From Aphidius gifuensis (Eukaryota > Arthropoda > Insecta > Hymenoptera > Braconidae): a stretch of 64,000 bases of DNA. Made by a program: the position numbers and the translations under genes. The DNA is taken from assembly GCF_014905175.1 (NCBI RefSeq), contig NC_057790.1:17944469-18008468 (forward strand). The letters are read 5' to 3'. The notes under the pieces were generated by a model. It was not told where the DNA came from, made no database searches, and was given only the letters and a program-made list of their open reading frames with translations. This document shows, in pieces, positions 32,711 to 47,260 of this stretch; the stretch's first letter is position 1, and every line of letters begins with the position of its first letter.

Positions 32711-35700
32711 CTTGACCGTTATATAAATCTTTCATTATTAATTTCAATCTCTACAATGTATAACAATTTTCTTATAATTTTACTAAATACTTTCTAATGG
32801 TTTTTTCATTTAAAACAAGGTTTTTTACAATACAAGGAAATACATATACTTCCAATGATTAAATTTGCCGCGTGTTTTTTGAAATATTTCGAGAGGAATT
32901 TTAAAAAAAAATTTATCAATGAACATATGAATATACAAGTTCTTTACTTGGCTTAACCCAATTTATAATTTTTTAATTTATGTTGAATTAAATTTGATAA
33001 AGTGTGCAATTGATAAAAATACACAGTGAATGATTGTTTTTGATATTTAAAATATATTAATTAGAGGAAAAAAAATTTAAAAGGCAATGTTGCCAGTTGA
33101 TCAGTTTTTCGTATTTTAAACCAAATGTTTACATCTCGATAACTCGTGTATTCTTGAAAAACGCAGTAAAAAAATATATAAAATATTGAAGAAGAAAAAA
33201 AAAAAAAAAAGTGCGTTGCGAGGTCGATATTTTTCTGAGGACACAAGTCCAGTCTCTTCATTATGTAACGCAAATACAATTATAAAAATTTAATTGCGTC
33301 TTACCTTGGGTACAAAGTATATGTATATTAAACAAAAAAAAATAATAATAATAATAAAAAGAAATTAAAAATGAGACGAGAAATGAAATTAAAAATATAA
33401 AAAGAAGACTCACGAAAGACTTATATTTACCCTTATTCTTTGACAATGAATACGTCATCCCTAAGCGACATATAAAAGTAAGGTGGTATATCCTTGACTC
33501 GAAACGAATCTCCGTGAAATTTAAATTTTGCGTTGCGGCCTTTTTTTTTTTCCATTCGTGCTATCACGAAGTTTATACGAGAATATTTATTGCATAATTG
33601 AGTTATAAATTTCGTTACCATTCTTTTTTTTTTCCTTTTTTATTTCCACTTTTTAATCTAATCATTTTAAACCAAAATATATATACTTATTATATCTAAA
33701 AATAAATATCAACTGAGTCAACTATTTGTGTTAAATTATGTTTTTTTTTTTTAAACAAATTTTTATTTACTTTTATATGAAAAATGAAATAATAATGTAA
33801 ATAAAAATTAAATTGTCTGATGACTAGCCGATATCATCATCAGAATATATTATTATTACTATTATTTTCTCATGATCTCTAAATTTTTTGTATTTTTTTC
33901 TCGTCAAAATATTTAATAGTCAGTGATGCATGTCACGATGGTTTTCGTCGGGGGCCACTTTAACGGTCTATCAACCGCGACAAAATACACATACACGTTA
34001 TTTAAATTTAAGGACATATCAAGGACACTTTTTTTAGTTCGATGGTAAAAAAAAACTCATGAAAAAAAATATTGATAAACAAAAATAATAGACGTCTAGT
34101 CACGTGAAAATTAAATAAGTTTTTTAAATTTGAATTTTTTATTCCCGCGTGCTTGCAAGCTCGACGCACAAGTGCTGCGCTCATTTGACGAAAAACTCGG
34201 AAGTATATTTATATATCGAAAGTATAATAATCTACTGTCAACATATAAATAAAAAAATTATAATTTTCCATCACCTTAATTTTCATTGGTTACAATATAT
34301 ATAGTTTAAAGTGAAAGTTTTATATATATTCCCCATCAATGCATTCACTCTTCATGGGAACTAGATCAAAGACAATTTTATTATTTTATTTATTTATTTA
34401 TATTTTTTTCTCATTATCATTTCCTATATTTAATTTATTTTACATACATCCTAACAATATCAAGTTGTGTTCTATTTATTTTCTTTTTTTTACTTTTAAT
34501 TTTATATATTTTATTTAAAATTTATTATTTTTTTTCAAATTTAATTTTCGATAAAATAGTAGTTTAAATTTAAAAAAAAAGAAAAAAAGATATGATAATT
34601 ATACATGAATATATTGCTGACAAATTGGCATATATAATTAATGTAAAAAAACGACTAAATGATTGTGTATAATCCGTATTATCAGTACGCGGAAATCGAG
34701 GATGATAAGTAAAATAAAAATATATATATACTGCAGACAATGAAAAAAAAAAAAAAAGAAATAAAAAAAATATAATAATAACATGGAAAATGTTAAGCAA
34801 AGAGTGTTGGTTAAAATTGCTTAGAATTAAACAAGTAACGATAAGGTTCTTCGGGTGTTCTCGTATTGATTCGTCTTGTTATCGCCCGAGGACATACGAA
34901 GTGACGCGTCTTTTCAAGCTTGCATGCAGCAAGTTTTTAAAAATATCATTTTATTTTTTTCAACTATGCATTAAAATTGTATTAATTAAATACAACTAAA
35001 ACACGATATATTTAAAAATACATTTTTAATATTTCTAATCAATATAAATAGCTTATTTTTTTACATATTTTTACAATGTAAATTTAAAAAACTGCAAGGA
35101 GCTTATAATCCTTATTTTTCTACTTGAAATTTTATTGGATAAAATTGAAGGGAATAAAAAAACGACTCGAATATAATTTTGTCGGTTAATTGTATATCGA
35201 TAACATTTGATTACTCAATGATCAGTATCAGATAAATTAATTGGTGTAATTACAACTTGTCATACCTTATTCGATTAGCTAAAACAAGTTTTCTAGAAAA
35301 AAAAAAATAAAAAATAAACGTACGTTGTATAAACTTTCGATAACTCATTTTCTACAATGAAAACAATTTTCTTTTTCAATAAATATTTCGATTTAAATAT
35401 TAATTAATCATTGTAAATATAACAAGATAAAAAAATTATTTAAATTTATCATTGCATTTAGTGTTATTAAATTTATAAGATAATTAAATGCGTATAATAA
35501 ATTATAATCGAAGATTAAAAATTTGATATAATCCGACACATTTTTTGACACATCTTTTAAAACAATCACATATTGTGAAATCATTTTTCACAGCCGGCTA
35601 CATTTACCGCCAAGCATTTAAACATATTTATTCTTATCTTTTTCAAATACAAATACGAAATTTATATTTCAAAATTTACAAACAATCTCTTTATTAAAAT

Positions 35701-36907
35701 ATCAGTTATTTAATTATTTATTATTTTCTTATTGTAAATTTTAAAAAGCAAAATAAAATTCAATTTAGAAAACAAAATATATTAAATCAATTAAAATTTA
35801 CTAGAAACTCATAAATTTTTATAATTTTATATTTGACGTGTTTATTTGTGTCAGTGTGATTGTAAAAGTTAACAAGGAAAAACAATAATAAATACAGTGA
35901 TATAAAAATCATGATAATCATGATGTTTATTTTTGTTTATCCTTATTTCGATTGTAACTGATAAGTCTCGATCTTATATTGATAAGAGTATTAAAAATTT
36001 CCTTTTAGATAATTCAAAATAAGTCAAATGAGTTCAATAATTGAAAATTTAATTTATCATTTATTTAAAACACTTATCTAGCTTCTATGAAAATTCATAT
36101 TTTCATTTTAAATATTTTTTTTGTTTTCTATTTTAATCTATAATCGACAAAAAAAAAAAAAACATAAATAATTTAATTTTAATAATCTTTTATAATTTCA
36201 TAAATCAATCAATTTCTTTATCAATGTAGTTTCAATTTAAATTAAAGTTCGAACAATCGATAAAATATAACAAATCAATATAACGAAAAATAAAAAAAAA
36301 TAAACAAATTATTAAATTTTTTATGATTTTATTTAAATTTAATAATAAAATTATTTGAAATCATAATTTTTTTTAAAATTAATGTAAATTAATTCAATTG
36401 ATTTATTAATTTCTTGTTTTTTTTTTTTTTTAATGATTGTTCTACTTTAAAAACGATAAATACATGAAAATAAAAAAAAAAAAAAAAACTAATTACTGAT
36501 AATGTTTAATTTTTTTTTCTGTTAAAGAAAAAAAGAAAAACAATAAATTAAAAGTTACTTAAGTAATAGTTTGTATTTAGTTAGGAGTGTGTTGATGTGT
36601 AATTTTTTTTTTTTTATTTTTATTATAATTTACATGTGCACTCTCGTGGCAAGTTGACAAAGTTGCTTTAAACACACAACAAATGGCAGTGTCAACCGGC
36701 TAGATGCTTTCGCGGCTCGTTATGTCACTCAATTTAAATACCCCCAACAATTGTTAATAAGACAAAGTTAATAAATAATAAAATAAAATAACCTTGAATT
36801 ATTTAAAAATTAAAATACGTAAATGAAAATTAAAGAGTAAAATAAAAATAATAATTGTAATGAAATATTTAAAAAACTAGCTTATGAAATATGAGAATCA
36901 AGCTCAC

Positions 36908-37015
36908 CTTAAACACGTGAACAGTTGTTTTATTTATCCTCGAGTACTGTCACAAACACGATAACTATTCAGCATGTAATAATCCAAATAAAAATGTGCT
37001 CCACTAAACACTCAG
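36908..37015 (-). other. Candidate 5'UTR exon (minus strand)
   Basis: A stretch ending in a consensus donor, TTTAAG|GTGAGC, with a CACGTG just before the donor. It lies on the ZMIZ strand, upstream, and could be its first exon. The upstream limit is arbitrary. Confidence 0.25.
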
Positions 37016-37639
37016 TACACAATACTCAATAAATAAAATAAATAACCCAAATAATAAATAACAATCAATATTTTTTTTTTTTTTTTGCTTCACTTAAACT
37101 CAGTTATTCACTTAACGTTATTTGAATTAAAAATATATTCACTTGTCTTAATTTATCAACAAGACATTTGTAAATTTACAATCACAAAAAATTTAGTTGA
37201 TCCAAAAAAAATAATTAAATAATTGTTCAACACGTTATGAATATTTATAAAACAATTTCATATAAATTTGTCCAATTAAAATATATATAATCCTCAATAT
37301 TGGCTTTCAATGTTTTCATAACTATCATATATATTTATGACAATAATAATTCACAAATAATAATCCATTTAAAATTAAAAATACAGCACAGTTAATTTAC
37401 AAAAAAAAAAAAAAATTAATAAAAACAACAAAATTACATAAAAATCACTTGGATAAAATAATAAAAGATTAGGTATATTTATTTTTCAAATGTTTTTTTT
37501 TTTTTCTATTTTTCAATTGGTTGGATAATCATACAAATAATTAATCATTAATTATAAAATGATAAACTTGAATTATAAGCATACACTCAAATATCCCTGT
37601 ATTGTTTATTATTAAAAATTAAATTTATAATTAATTTTT

Positions 37640-37900
37640 GATTATATTCTCGTGGTTGTGTGTTGAGCGTTCAATGTATCTCAGTATACACGGCGTGCTC
37701 CCTAAACGGTTGAAAGTAATACTGTCTGATGATAGAGGTTGTTGGAGCCAACGGGCGGCTGGTTTTAAGCATCAAATGCCTGCGGCGTCTGTCTATCCCT
37801 GTCCTACCATCTATACCATCGACGTCAACAGTGTATCATCCCCTCTTTATCTCACCTTTATATTCCCCTTAAATTTTCGTCTGCGCGCGTGATTTTCTCC
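37640..37900. promoter_or_regulatory. GC-elevated island, promoter-like
   Basis: Clearly richer in G and C than its flanks, just upstream of the candidate minus-strand 5'UTR exon. It has CGGCGTG and GCGCGCG motifs. The 84-codon frame in it has no recognisable similarity. Confidence 0.25.
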
Positions 37901-38328
37901 CACTTTATATAATATTTAAACTTGTTTTTTTCATAGCTACATGTAGAGTAGGGATATCATTCGGTTGTTATCGGTAAAATTCGTATGCGCGCGCGATCAT
38001 TTGACTTGAATTTTTTGAGGGATGAGTGAAAAAAAAAAAAATGTTGAGGGGAAAAAAAAATTCAAAAAACGATAAAAATACAAGTATATATATATGTATT
38101 ACTATAAAACCAATATGATAGTGCGTGTGGATTGTGAACAGGGTGAAATGTTGTGAGTGTCAGCAAGGTATGGTTGGCTAAAGAGGTGAGAGAGAGAAAA
38201 AGGCAAACAGATCGACAGCGTCAGTATTAGAGGGGAAATGAGAGATGAAAAAGACTCAGCGTGGATTCTTTTTAGTCTTCCGACAATCAGAGGGGCAGGT
38301 GGGCACAGGGTAGAAAATCAACTGAGGG

Positions 38329-38352
38329 GTAGTAGTAGTAGTAGTAGTACTA
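38329..38352. repeat. (GTA)n microsatellite
   Basis: Tandem GTA/AGT triplets, eight units. Confidence 0.85.
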
Positions 38353-41300
38353 GTCAAAAAAAAAAAAAAAACCATATATGTTTAAATTCGAATGAGATAG
38401 AAATATATATTTTTGTGTATTTTTTTAAGGGTCGAAACGAGGACACACATACACAATATATATACACAAACGAGGGTTGTTCTATTTGTATGTATTATAT
38501 ATACTATATGTATATGTACACTACTATGTACTATATAGTTGTAGAATTTAAGTTGGGGGTGGGGATGTTTGACCTGAGTTTCCCCTCCATTCAATCCACG
38601 GCCACAATATCGGTTATAATAGCGAGAGCCACTGTTGCCAGATTGTGAATTCTCTGTTACACAGTGTGTATATAGTAAAATTATTATTATATATATATAT
38701 GTATATACACCGGGTGGCACATTGATGTAGATAATATGCTTGTGTATTTTGTATTTTGAGAATATTGTGTATATGCAATGGTTAGGATGTGACGAGAAGC
38801 GTCGTGTGGGTGGAGCTCCAACACCGTATATGAGAGAAAGGTCTACTGGGCGACGATATACATGTATATATATATTGTCTGTTTCATTTTACTCCAATAG
38901 TATGGACCTGTTATTATCCTTGTTCTTTTCATTATTTTAACTATTGTACTCCCTCATTTATACATCAGACATAGACATAGACTCTCTTTTACATTTTGTT
39001 ATATATGTCCACTGGAGATCTTGACGACGTGGACGACTGTAATATACTTTTTTTTTTTTTTTCTTTTTTTTTTCCCCTCAATCTACTAGCTTTTTTTTGA
39101 ATAAAATTTTAATCAAGCTTTTGGAGCAGACAATTATATTAAGCGCGGGAAAATTTAAGTTTAAAAAATATACCGTCAAATTCAAACTTAGAGCTTTATG
39201 ATAAATAATTGATTGATTAATTGGTTTTTTATTTGTGCTTTTTAAATTCTTTAGTAATATTTTTGTATATTTTTCCTTATGGTATGTTGATAGTATATGT
39301 TCTTGGTATTAAAATAAGTATAGTCATCTCTTATTTATATATTATTTTTTTTTTAATATAAATATTATTTTGTTTTTAATCACACTTCGAGGTAGACCTC
39401 GAGTTGAAGGACAATAAAAAAGAAAATGTTTTTGGCTTTCATATAATTTTTTTTTTTTTTTTTCTATATGTATATGCATTTTTTTTTTTTTTTTGAATGT
39501 ATGTGTGTGTAAACACGTTGAGATGGCACGTGCCATACTAATGAGCTTAACATCACCTTCCGTAAGTTTGTATCTTATAGTTTGATCGCATCATGGATTT
39601 TAAAACATATATTAATCCATCTGGGTCATCAAAATGTTAACAAACTGTCATATTAAGTTACCTTATTATTATTTTTAATATAAAATCATTTATGACAGCT
39701 GATGATGAATCGTTTACAGCCATATATATATAATTTAAATGTTAAACGTTAATTATTTGTCACAATATATTTAGTGACATTTGTATTTCATTTTTTTCCT
39801 TTCAATATTTATTTTTATTGATAAATTTTCATGCATGCCTCAGTGGAGGAAGGGCTGCAGGTTTTAACTGATTACTTGATCATGAACATTCACTATATAA
39901 CTATAAATTTTATTTTTCACAAGTTTCTGCTAAAAGGGCGCGGTTTGTTTTTTACAATATTCAATGTGTAGATACAACAATCGTTGAATAGTATATATGT
40001 ATGTTTTATGTCGAAAGCATTTTGTACCTGTTGTGTTTCTTTGTAAAGGTATATGCACCGTGAAAAATATAGTCCAGCAAATATTTCGTCCACTAGAAAA
40101 ACTCAAGAATTTTAGAAAAGTATAGCTTCATTTAGTTCTTTGAATGACAAAAGATTTCTTTTCCGCCCCTCTAGAAAATATATACTGGTACGAAAACCAG
40201 TGTGTCCGAAAAAATATATAAGAAAAAGAAAAAAACATTCGACTTTTCAGGTAGACAGATTGAATAATTTTCCAACACATGGTTGCCACTGTTGTATTAT
40301 TTCTTTTATCTAAATGTCCGAAAATCTGGTTAACGGAAATGCTATGTCCACTGGTGCCGACAAAATATTATGAGTTTCAAATATTTTACGCTGCACAATA
40401 GAAAATAGGAGAAAAATTTATTTTATTTGAAGCTCTAAAAATCTATGTAGTATTTGGGTTGTTCAAAAAAAAAAAAAAAAAACTATATTATACATACTTG
40501 CGCATGATTTTCTAAATTTTTGTTGAATTAAAATTTTATAAAAATCAATTCTACTTATTTATTTATTTGCATCGGTATAAATGTGTATCGTGAAAGTGAT
40601 GAATGTAAAATAATAATTATTTATAATTGTACAAAAATTTATTTATCTATACTACTGCGCAGTTTTATAATTCAATGGGTCTTTTAGTGATGTAAAAGTA
40701 GAGATGAATTTCACTGTGTGCGCAAAGTCTGTCACGATTTCACTTTGCTCGCCTTAAAAAAAAAAAAAAAAATTTCAAAATAATAAAACGTCTTAACAAC
40801 GCCTCTCCTTTGGTATATTTCACCTTCCTCAAAAGAGAGATATTCTCCTGTCGAATTCCGTCACTGCAGATCAGACATAAAAAAAATAAAAAATTCAAAA
40901 TTAAAGAGTAGGAGAAGAGGAGAATAAAAAAAATGAGTCAAAAATACCTGAAGTAGGTCCTTGACACTCATTCAACTTCCTATAACCTTAAAGTATTTAT
41001 TCATTTATTGTAAATTATATATTTTTTTTTTTTTAAATTGAAGAAAAAAAAACAATTTACAATTTTTATTTTCATTTTTTATTGGTGTGATGTAAGTCAA
41101 ACACAGGTGAGGCCGGATTTTATAATTTCAACGATAAGCCCACAGTATAGGTGCATATGAATTGCTAATTTTTATTTGAAAAGAAAAAATATATATTTTA
41201 TTTTTTCGTTATCAATTGGAACTCTTGGAGCCAATGCTAATCGTTACGGCGAATTATGATTTTTTTTTTTTTTTTTGAATAGCAAGTTTAACAAACATTA

Positions 41301-44297
41301 TATGTGTAATATTTTTTTTTTTTTAAATATATATATATGAGTATATAATGAAACTACTGAGAGTCGTTCAATTGCGTTGTTGCCATAAAGATAAAGTCAC
41401 TGAGTGTACAATCTTAACCATGACGCACCTCCAGGACGGCGAAGAAGCGAGTCAAGGTCGTGCTCTCGTTATTACAATATTTTTTTCTTCATTTAATTTG
41501 TATTTTTTTTTTTTATTTTTATTAATGTTTTTTCCCTTTCGTTATATATTTTTGCCTCTTTTATTTATTAATAATCAGTGTGTAAAAAAGCAAAAACTTG
41601 TCGTACAGAATTTTTCCTTGTAAAATAAGAAAAAAAAAAACCGGTAGCCGATTCGTTGTTTGTGAGATTTTAAATTTACTTATTTATAGTTACTTTATGA
41701 TGGCACAATCTTTTTCATCAAAACGACTCAAAATTCTCACGGTCAACAATGTATTTGCATTGTTAAAAAAATAAAAAAATATATTCATGTTTGCGTGTTT
41801 TTATTAAAATATAAATATAAAAAAAATCTTTTAAAATCATTTTATCTATTATATCAGTTTTTAATCAACAGAAATAATTATTATTTTGCAATAAAAATAA
41901 ATTTTTAATTAAATTATTTTTTTTATTTAAATCAATTTTTAGACTTATTTATTTTATTATTTTTTTTCGAAAAATGTAAATATAATACTTTTAATTATGT
42001 TAAATTTGATCAAAATTTATTTCACAATTGAAAATATATATCCAAGTAATACACAATTAGATAAAAAATATAATAACACTGTAGTAAATCTTGTAGAATA
42101 TAAAATTAGAAATATATTATATTTTATTTTTTCTTAAAATTACTTGCAAATCTCAGACGATTGCGTTAGTTTGCAATTCTATAGGAGACACTGAGTTTCA
42201 AAATATAATATATATAAAAAATCAACATGTATAATATACAGTGAATTTTTTTACATGAAATAAGAGAACTCGATGCCGATGGGAAAGTGATACACCATCA
42301 GGACTAGTGCACATATACATATACGGCAGGACGTTGTTCTTGACCTGTAATTTTAATGATACTCACGTTTTTAATAATATTCCATCATGACGTCTTTTTA
42401 TAAATTTACAAAACTAATATCAACTTGAATATATATATAAAAATCAACTGACTTGTTATTAAAATTTAAAAATTACTTTGATATTTGTTACAACTTTTAA
42501 TTTGAAAAATTAATTAAAATATAAATTTTTTTACTTTTAATATTTTTTCAAAATGAGCTTGATGAAATTTTTGAAAATTAAAAATTTGTTATTTCATTTA
42601 AGGGTTAAAAAGAATTGGGGGGGTTTATGAGAGTTAATAAAATTTAATAAAAAATTATTTTTGATAAATTTATATTTTATTAAAATTAAATATAAAATTA
42701 AGTTGATATTTATGAAAAAAACACGATAAAATATATTGATATTAGATAAAAAAAAATAAAACATATATATTGACAAAGATAATCCTCGGAACAAGAGTTG
42801 AAACGAGCCTCGAAAAAGATTTTTGAAAATATATATGGTGTACATAGAGGAGAAAAAAGCTCTGAGTGAGAAAAAAGCAGTGAAAAATAAATGCTACTGC
42901 TAGGGTGATTTTTTTTTTCTATATTTTATTTTTTTATTTTAGGGTCGTGGTAGTAGTGGTAAAAAGAAAAGGCATATGTATATAACCAAGGGTGAAGAAT
43001 GAAAGTCTGAAGGAAAATAAGTAAAATAAAAATAAAATATATAAAAAATAAAATAGAATAGAGAAAGAGTGGATACTGTTGGGGGAGTCGTGAAACGAGA
43101 CGGAAGCCTCTAGGGTAAAGTATATAACTGGGGTGACGAGGTTAGAGAGTTGCCATGAAGAAGGTGGGTGTTGAGATAGCGGTGGCAGGGATAACGGGGT
43201 ATGAGAGGGTTGAAACTTGCGCAAGTGCGAGTAAAACGAATAAATTTAAGAGAAAAATAAAACTAAAAAAAAAAGATGCAAGGCAGGGAGATTCTAAAAG
43301 AGAAATAATAAAACCGAGGGAGATTGAAAAAAATAAAAATAAAATTATGGGTTATGAGAGAGAGAAAAAAAGAGTGAGACAAAAAAATGACAAAGAAAAG
43401 TTTGAAAAAAGAATAGTAAATTTTTTAAAATTAGTTTACAAATTTAGTTTGTATATATGAAATTAGTCATTTTTAAATTTGAAAAAAATTATCATTAATC
43501 TTGTTTTTTTTATAATTAAAAAATTATATATATTTTATTTATATATTATCAGAATTTTAATGCAATAATAAACAAGTAGATTATTTAAAAAAAAACAAAT
43601 ACTAATAACAAGAATTATTGAAAGTTTTGAACACTTGGTTGAATCTCAAGACTTCAAGAACAAGTGAATGGAAGTAGATTTTATTATGACACTATTAGAA
43701 AGCTCCTTTCGTGCTCTTTTTACAGTTAACAAAAAAAATTGTATATAATATATTAAAGATATATTCATTTTTGTCTGAAATAGTCTTCAACATGTCAATG
43801 GTCTAGTGACCCTTTTTTTTATATTCAAATCCACCTTATTTAACTCTCTACAAATTGCACGTATATAAAGAAAATAATATACGTACTATATATACTATCA
43901 ATATTTAAAAATATAATTTAAAAAATAAAAGAAAATTATATTTCTATCTTAAAAATATACAGTGCATTCCAGTCAGATGGTTCTTTATACTTTATGTTCT
44001 CAATAAATTCATGCCAGTTTGGAACCAAAAAAAAAAAAAAGAAAAAAATATCCTCATCCATAACAAAATTTAAACGTCTTCATACCAAAAGCATGACTCG
44101 TTTACTTCGAATATAACACACTCCAAAAGATGTTCTCGATTCATTGTTAGTTATATATATTTTTCACTAACTCTTTTTTTTTTTATTTTTTATTTTTTCT
44201 AAATAAAAAGTGTGTATATGTGTGTTGATGCTCGACGAAGCAGAGTAAAATAGTAAAATCTTCATTTTATTATATTTTTTTTTGTAAAGAAAAAATC

Positions 44298-44316
44298 ATG
44301 ATGATGATGATGATGA
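44298..44316. repeat. (ATG)n microsatellite
   Basis: Six tandem ATG/GAT triplets. Confidence 0.85.
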
Positions 44317-46914
44317 ACAACGATCACCGATCTACAACTGGGATTGCCAGAACGACAAGAGATGTGAACAGCATCTAGACCCCTAATATTTATTTTTGTC
44401 TCAGATAAATATATATATACTGTGCATCGCAGCACAAGCTTAAAATCATGTATAGAAATACTCATTCTAATCATAGGAAATTCCTTTAACAGAGTGAAGC
44501 CAAGTGAAATTCTCCCACCTTTTTTATATGAACAAAATTTTCACCAAGAGACCAAACTTATGCTACGTACTATAAATAAATTCTACGTATAGTTTCCCTT
44601 TGACATGAAGAAACAAAAAATAAATAAATATGATTTAAAATTATTTATTTATTTTTTTAAAATAATATTTTATTTTTTTTTTTGACAGTATATATATGCT
44701 GGCACCCTTCCGCCTTGAGTCAAGCATATCAACAACTGTATAGCATACATTGAAAATTTATTATACTATATTTAAAATAGCATTCGAGTAAGAATAACTG
44801 AAATAGCCACATCAGGGCCGATGATCCCGTTTGAGGACTACAAAACTACTTCCTGGAACTTTGTAATCATGTATACTATATTTATTATAAATTTATTTCT
44901 CAGAATTATTATTTTTTATTACAAAAATATTTGCGTTGATTGAATTTATATTTATAATTTTGAAATTTATAATATGGAATTTTTTATTTTTCAATTTGAT
45001 ATATTTATATGGATATATAATTGAAACAAATATACCGACTAAAATTGATGCTACCAAAACCACACACGATGCGTGTCCCCACAATGTCACTTAAGACACA
45101 TTTCATCACTTTGTCGTCGTCTTTTTTTTTTTCTTATGTCCATCAGACGAGATTTCTACTCTGACCTGAAGCAATATGGGCCAACCAACAACGGTGCTTT
45201 TTTTTTCGTCTTATTACTCTTCCTCTTTTTTTTTTTTTATTATTTCTTACTTACTTACTGTCTTCCTCTTTGAAACTTTGAATATTTCACAATTTTTATT
45301 TTAATATTACAGTTTTTAGCTTTGGTATATTGATTATTATATTTAAATTAGGCGGGAAATAAAAATTATATAAATTATTTGAATATATGTATATGTATTT
45401 TGATTTGTTTTTATTTTTTTTATTTTTCATTGCTAATTAATTGAAAATAATTGTGAGGGTTAAATGACCTCAGGAAGATTTGTCGCGACACTTGTGTAGA
45501 CGACTATGCTTGGTACTCTTTTCTCGCAGTTGTATGGTTTAACCTTGACATTTGTTACTTAGCAATTCTTTGCAAGGTCGTGGACCCAGATATTTAAATC
45601 AACATTATTTCATTGTATATCTCATTTCCGGTATTTTTTTTTTAACATTTTTTTATTACCCTTAAATCAAAATAAAATTCAACAAAAAATACATAAATGT
45701 TATTTTTTTTTTTAAAGCTCTTATTATCATGAAAAAAAAATTAAATAATATTTAAAAATTTTAGGACAATAATAAATTAAATAAATTGAAAATTATTATA
45801 CTCAAGTATGTCAAGTTCTTGGGATAAATATATTGTAACATATTATATTCCATTAACTTGATTTTTTTTTTTTTTTGTTATTCAAAACACACAGTCATCA
45901 TACGCTCATAAGCTTTGAAATAAAAAAAAAAAAAAAAAAAACAAAATTATATACAAATTATAAATTAAAAAATATTTGTAATAAATATTATAACTGTATC
46001 TAAATTTCAATGATGATAATACAATTGAAAGACCTCCTGAATAGCTTTCTAATGAGATGAAAAATCGACAAAATATATATAAAAAAATAAATATCTTTCC
46101 ACTCACTAATTTCGTAATGATTTTCAAGATGTCAGTTAAATACAAGATACCAAGATTAAACAAACAATAAAAAATCATTAATATCCTTTCTTTTATCAAA
46201 ATAAAATAAACAATATTTAATAAAAAATTAAAAATAATCCAATTAATATAAATATAAATAATTTTCGCAATCTCATTGACCTTTTATCCAATAATAAAAT
46301 GAAAAAAAAAAAAACTTCATTCAATGCTATTCATAACAAAAAAAAAAGTGTAAAAGTTGTAAATTTTTATTTATAAATATTTTTTTTGTGCTTTAAAAAA
46401 GACATATACGATGAGGACGAAAATTTTTCAACATAAGAGAGAATGAGGAAGGGTAAAAGAGAAGTTTCAGAGTAGGTGGTTGTAGGTAGTGGAAAATAAA
46501 GTTAAAAAATAAAATAAAAAAGGGTACATAGGAGGTCGTATTCCTCGGTCGATGAGGATACACAGCAATGCGGGGGCGGTTTTATAAGAAGGCGTATATA
46601 TATATGTTAAATTCACGGCCTCGTGTAAATGCGTGCGCAATGCAAGATGCACCAAACTGCATCTGCAAATGAGAAAGATAATTTAAAAATAAAAAATATC
46701 ATATATAAATCAATGTATATATGTGTATTAATGTACATTATAATTTTATATATATTATTATTTTTATTTTTTGTTTATTTATTTGTTTATATTGTTGTGA
46801 ATGTGTGTGTGTACATTTATGTATAGAATTAATGTGTATTGTAAATTCTTAAATTGTACATATGAATATATTTATAATAAGAGTGTATTTGTACATTGAG
46901 AATGAGCAATACAT

Positions 46915-47260
46915 CGACATACCCCGGAGTCAAGTGAAGTGGGGCCCCCGCGGGACAGACGAGCAGTGGCATTGACCTCTTATAGTAAGGTAATAATGTG
47001 AACACACTGGGCTAGAACCTTAAGTAAAGGGTTCTCATCGGATATGCATATCATCAGGCTCATATATAGACACGTCTTATAAGAATGAACTTTTATTTTT
47101 ATTATTTTATATATCACTTGATTCGCTTAACGTAACTTTTTCTGCAGTTAAATTATATTTGTTGCATTTTTTTTTTTTTTATCATAAATATTTTTGTGTC
47201 TTTTAATTTTTCACTGGACTTTTCACAGGCTGTCTTGCCTCCGGGGTCTACGCTCTAGTG
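46915..47260. other. GC-elevated island pair with splice-like borders
   Basis: Two GC-rich pieces (46915-46985 and 47225-47260) stand out. The second is preceded on the plus strand by CTGGACTTTTCACAG and on the minus strand by TTTCCCACCACAATCACTAG, both good acceptor contexts. The first ends in AGTAAG|GTAATA (plus) or CCGGG|GTATGT (minus). Several frames are open in each, and no peptide is recognised. The two pieces also share a 9-bp inverted repeat, ACCCCGGAG / CTCCGGGGT. Confidence 0.3.

Larger units (their letters stand above)
28901..36900. other. Gene-empty AT-rich region
   Basis: No coding frame of quality and no RNA gene recognised. Noted inside: a (GAT)n microsatellite at 30365-30400, a GC-elevated stretch at 31140-31215, CCAAT-containing inverted repeats at 32624-32710, and an isolated donor-like CCCAAG|GTAAGA on the minus strand at 33305. 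Confidence 0.5.
37901..46910. other. Gene-empty AT-rich region
   Basis: No gene recognised. Contains a (GTA)n run at 38329-38352, a purine-rich stretch around 43060-43400 and a (GAT)n run at 44298-44316. Short frames here look like translated low-complexity sequence. Confidence 0.5.

Noticed and set aside
36684..36692. TGGCAGTGT, start of miR-34
   Set aside because: Only nine bases match; the rest differs and there is no hairpin.
37717..37726. TAATACTGTC, start of miR-8
   Set aside because: Identity ends after ten bases and no hairpin with the known star arm is present.
40945..40956. TACCTGAAGTAG, part of miR-275
   Set aside because: The seed end of miR-275 is missing upstream and no precursor hairpin is seen.
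41348..41623. 91-codon plus-strand frame (MKLLRVVQLRCCHK...)
   Set aside because: The first 50 codons are in a GC-elevated piece but the rest is translated poly-T. No recognisable domain or splice context.
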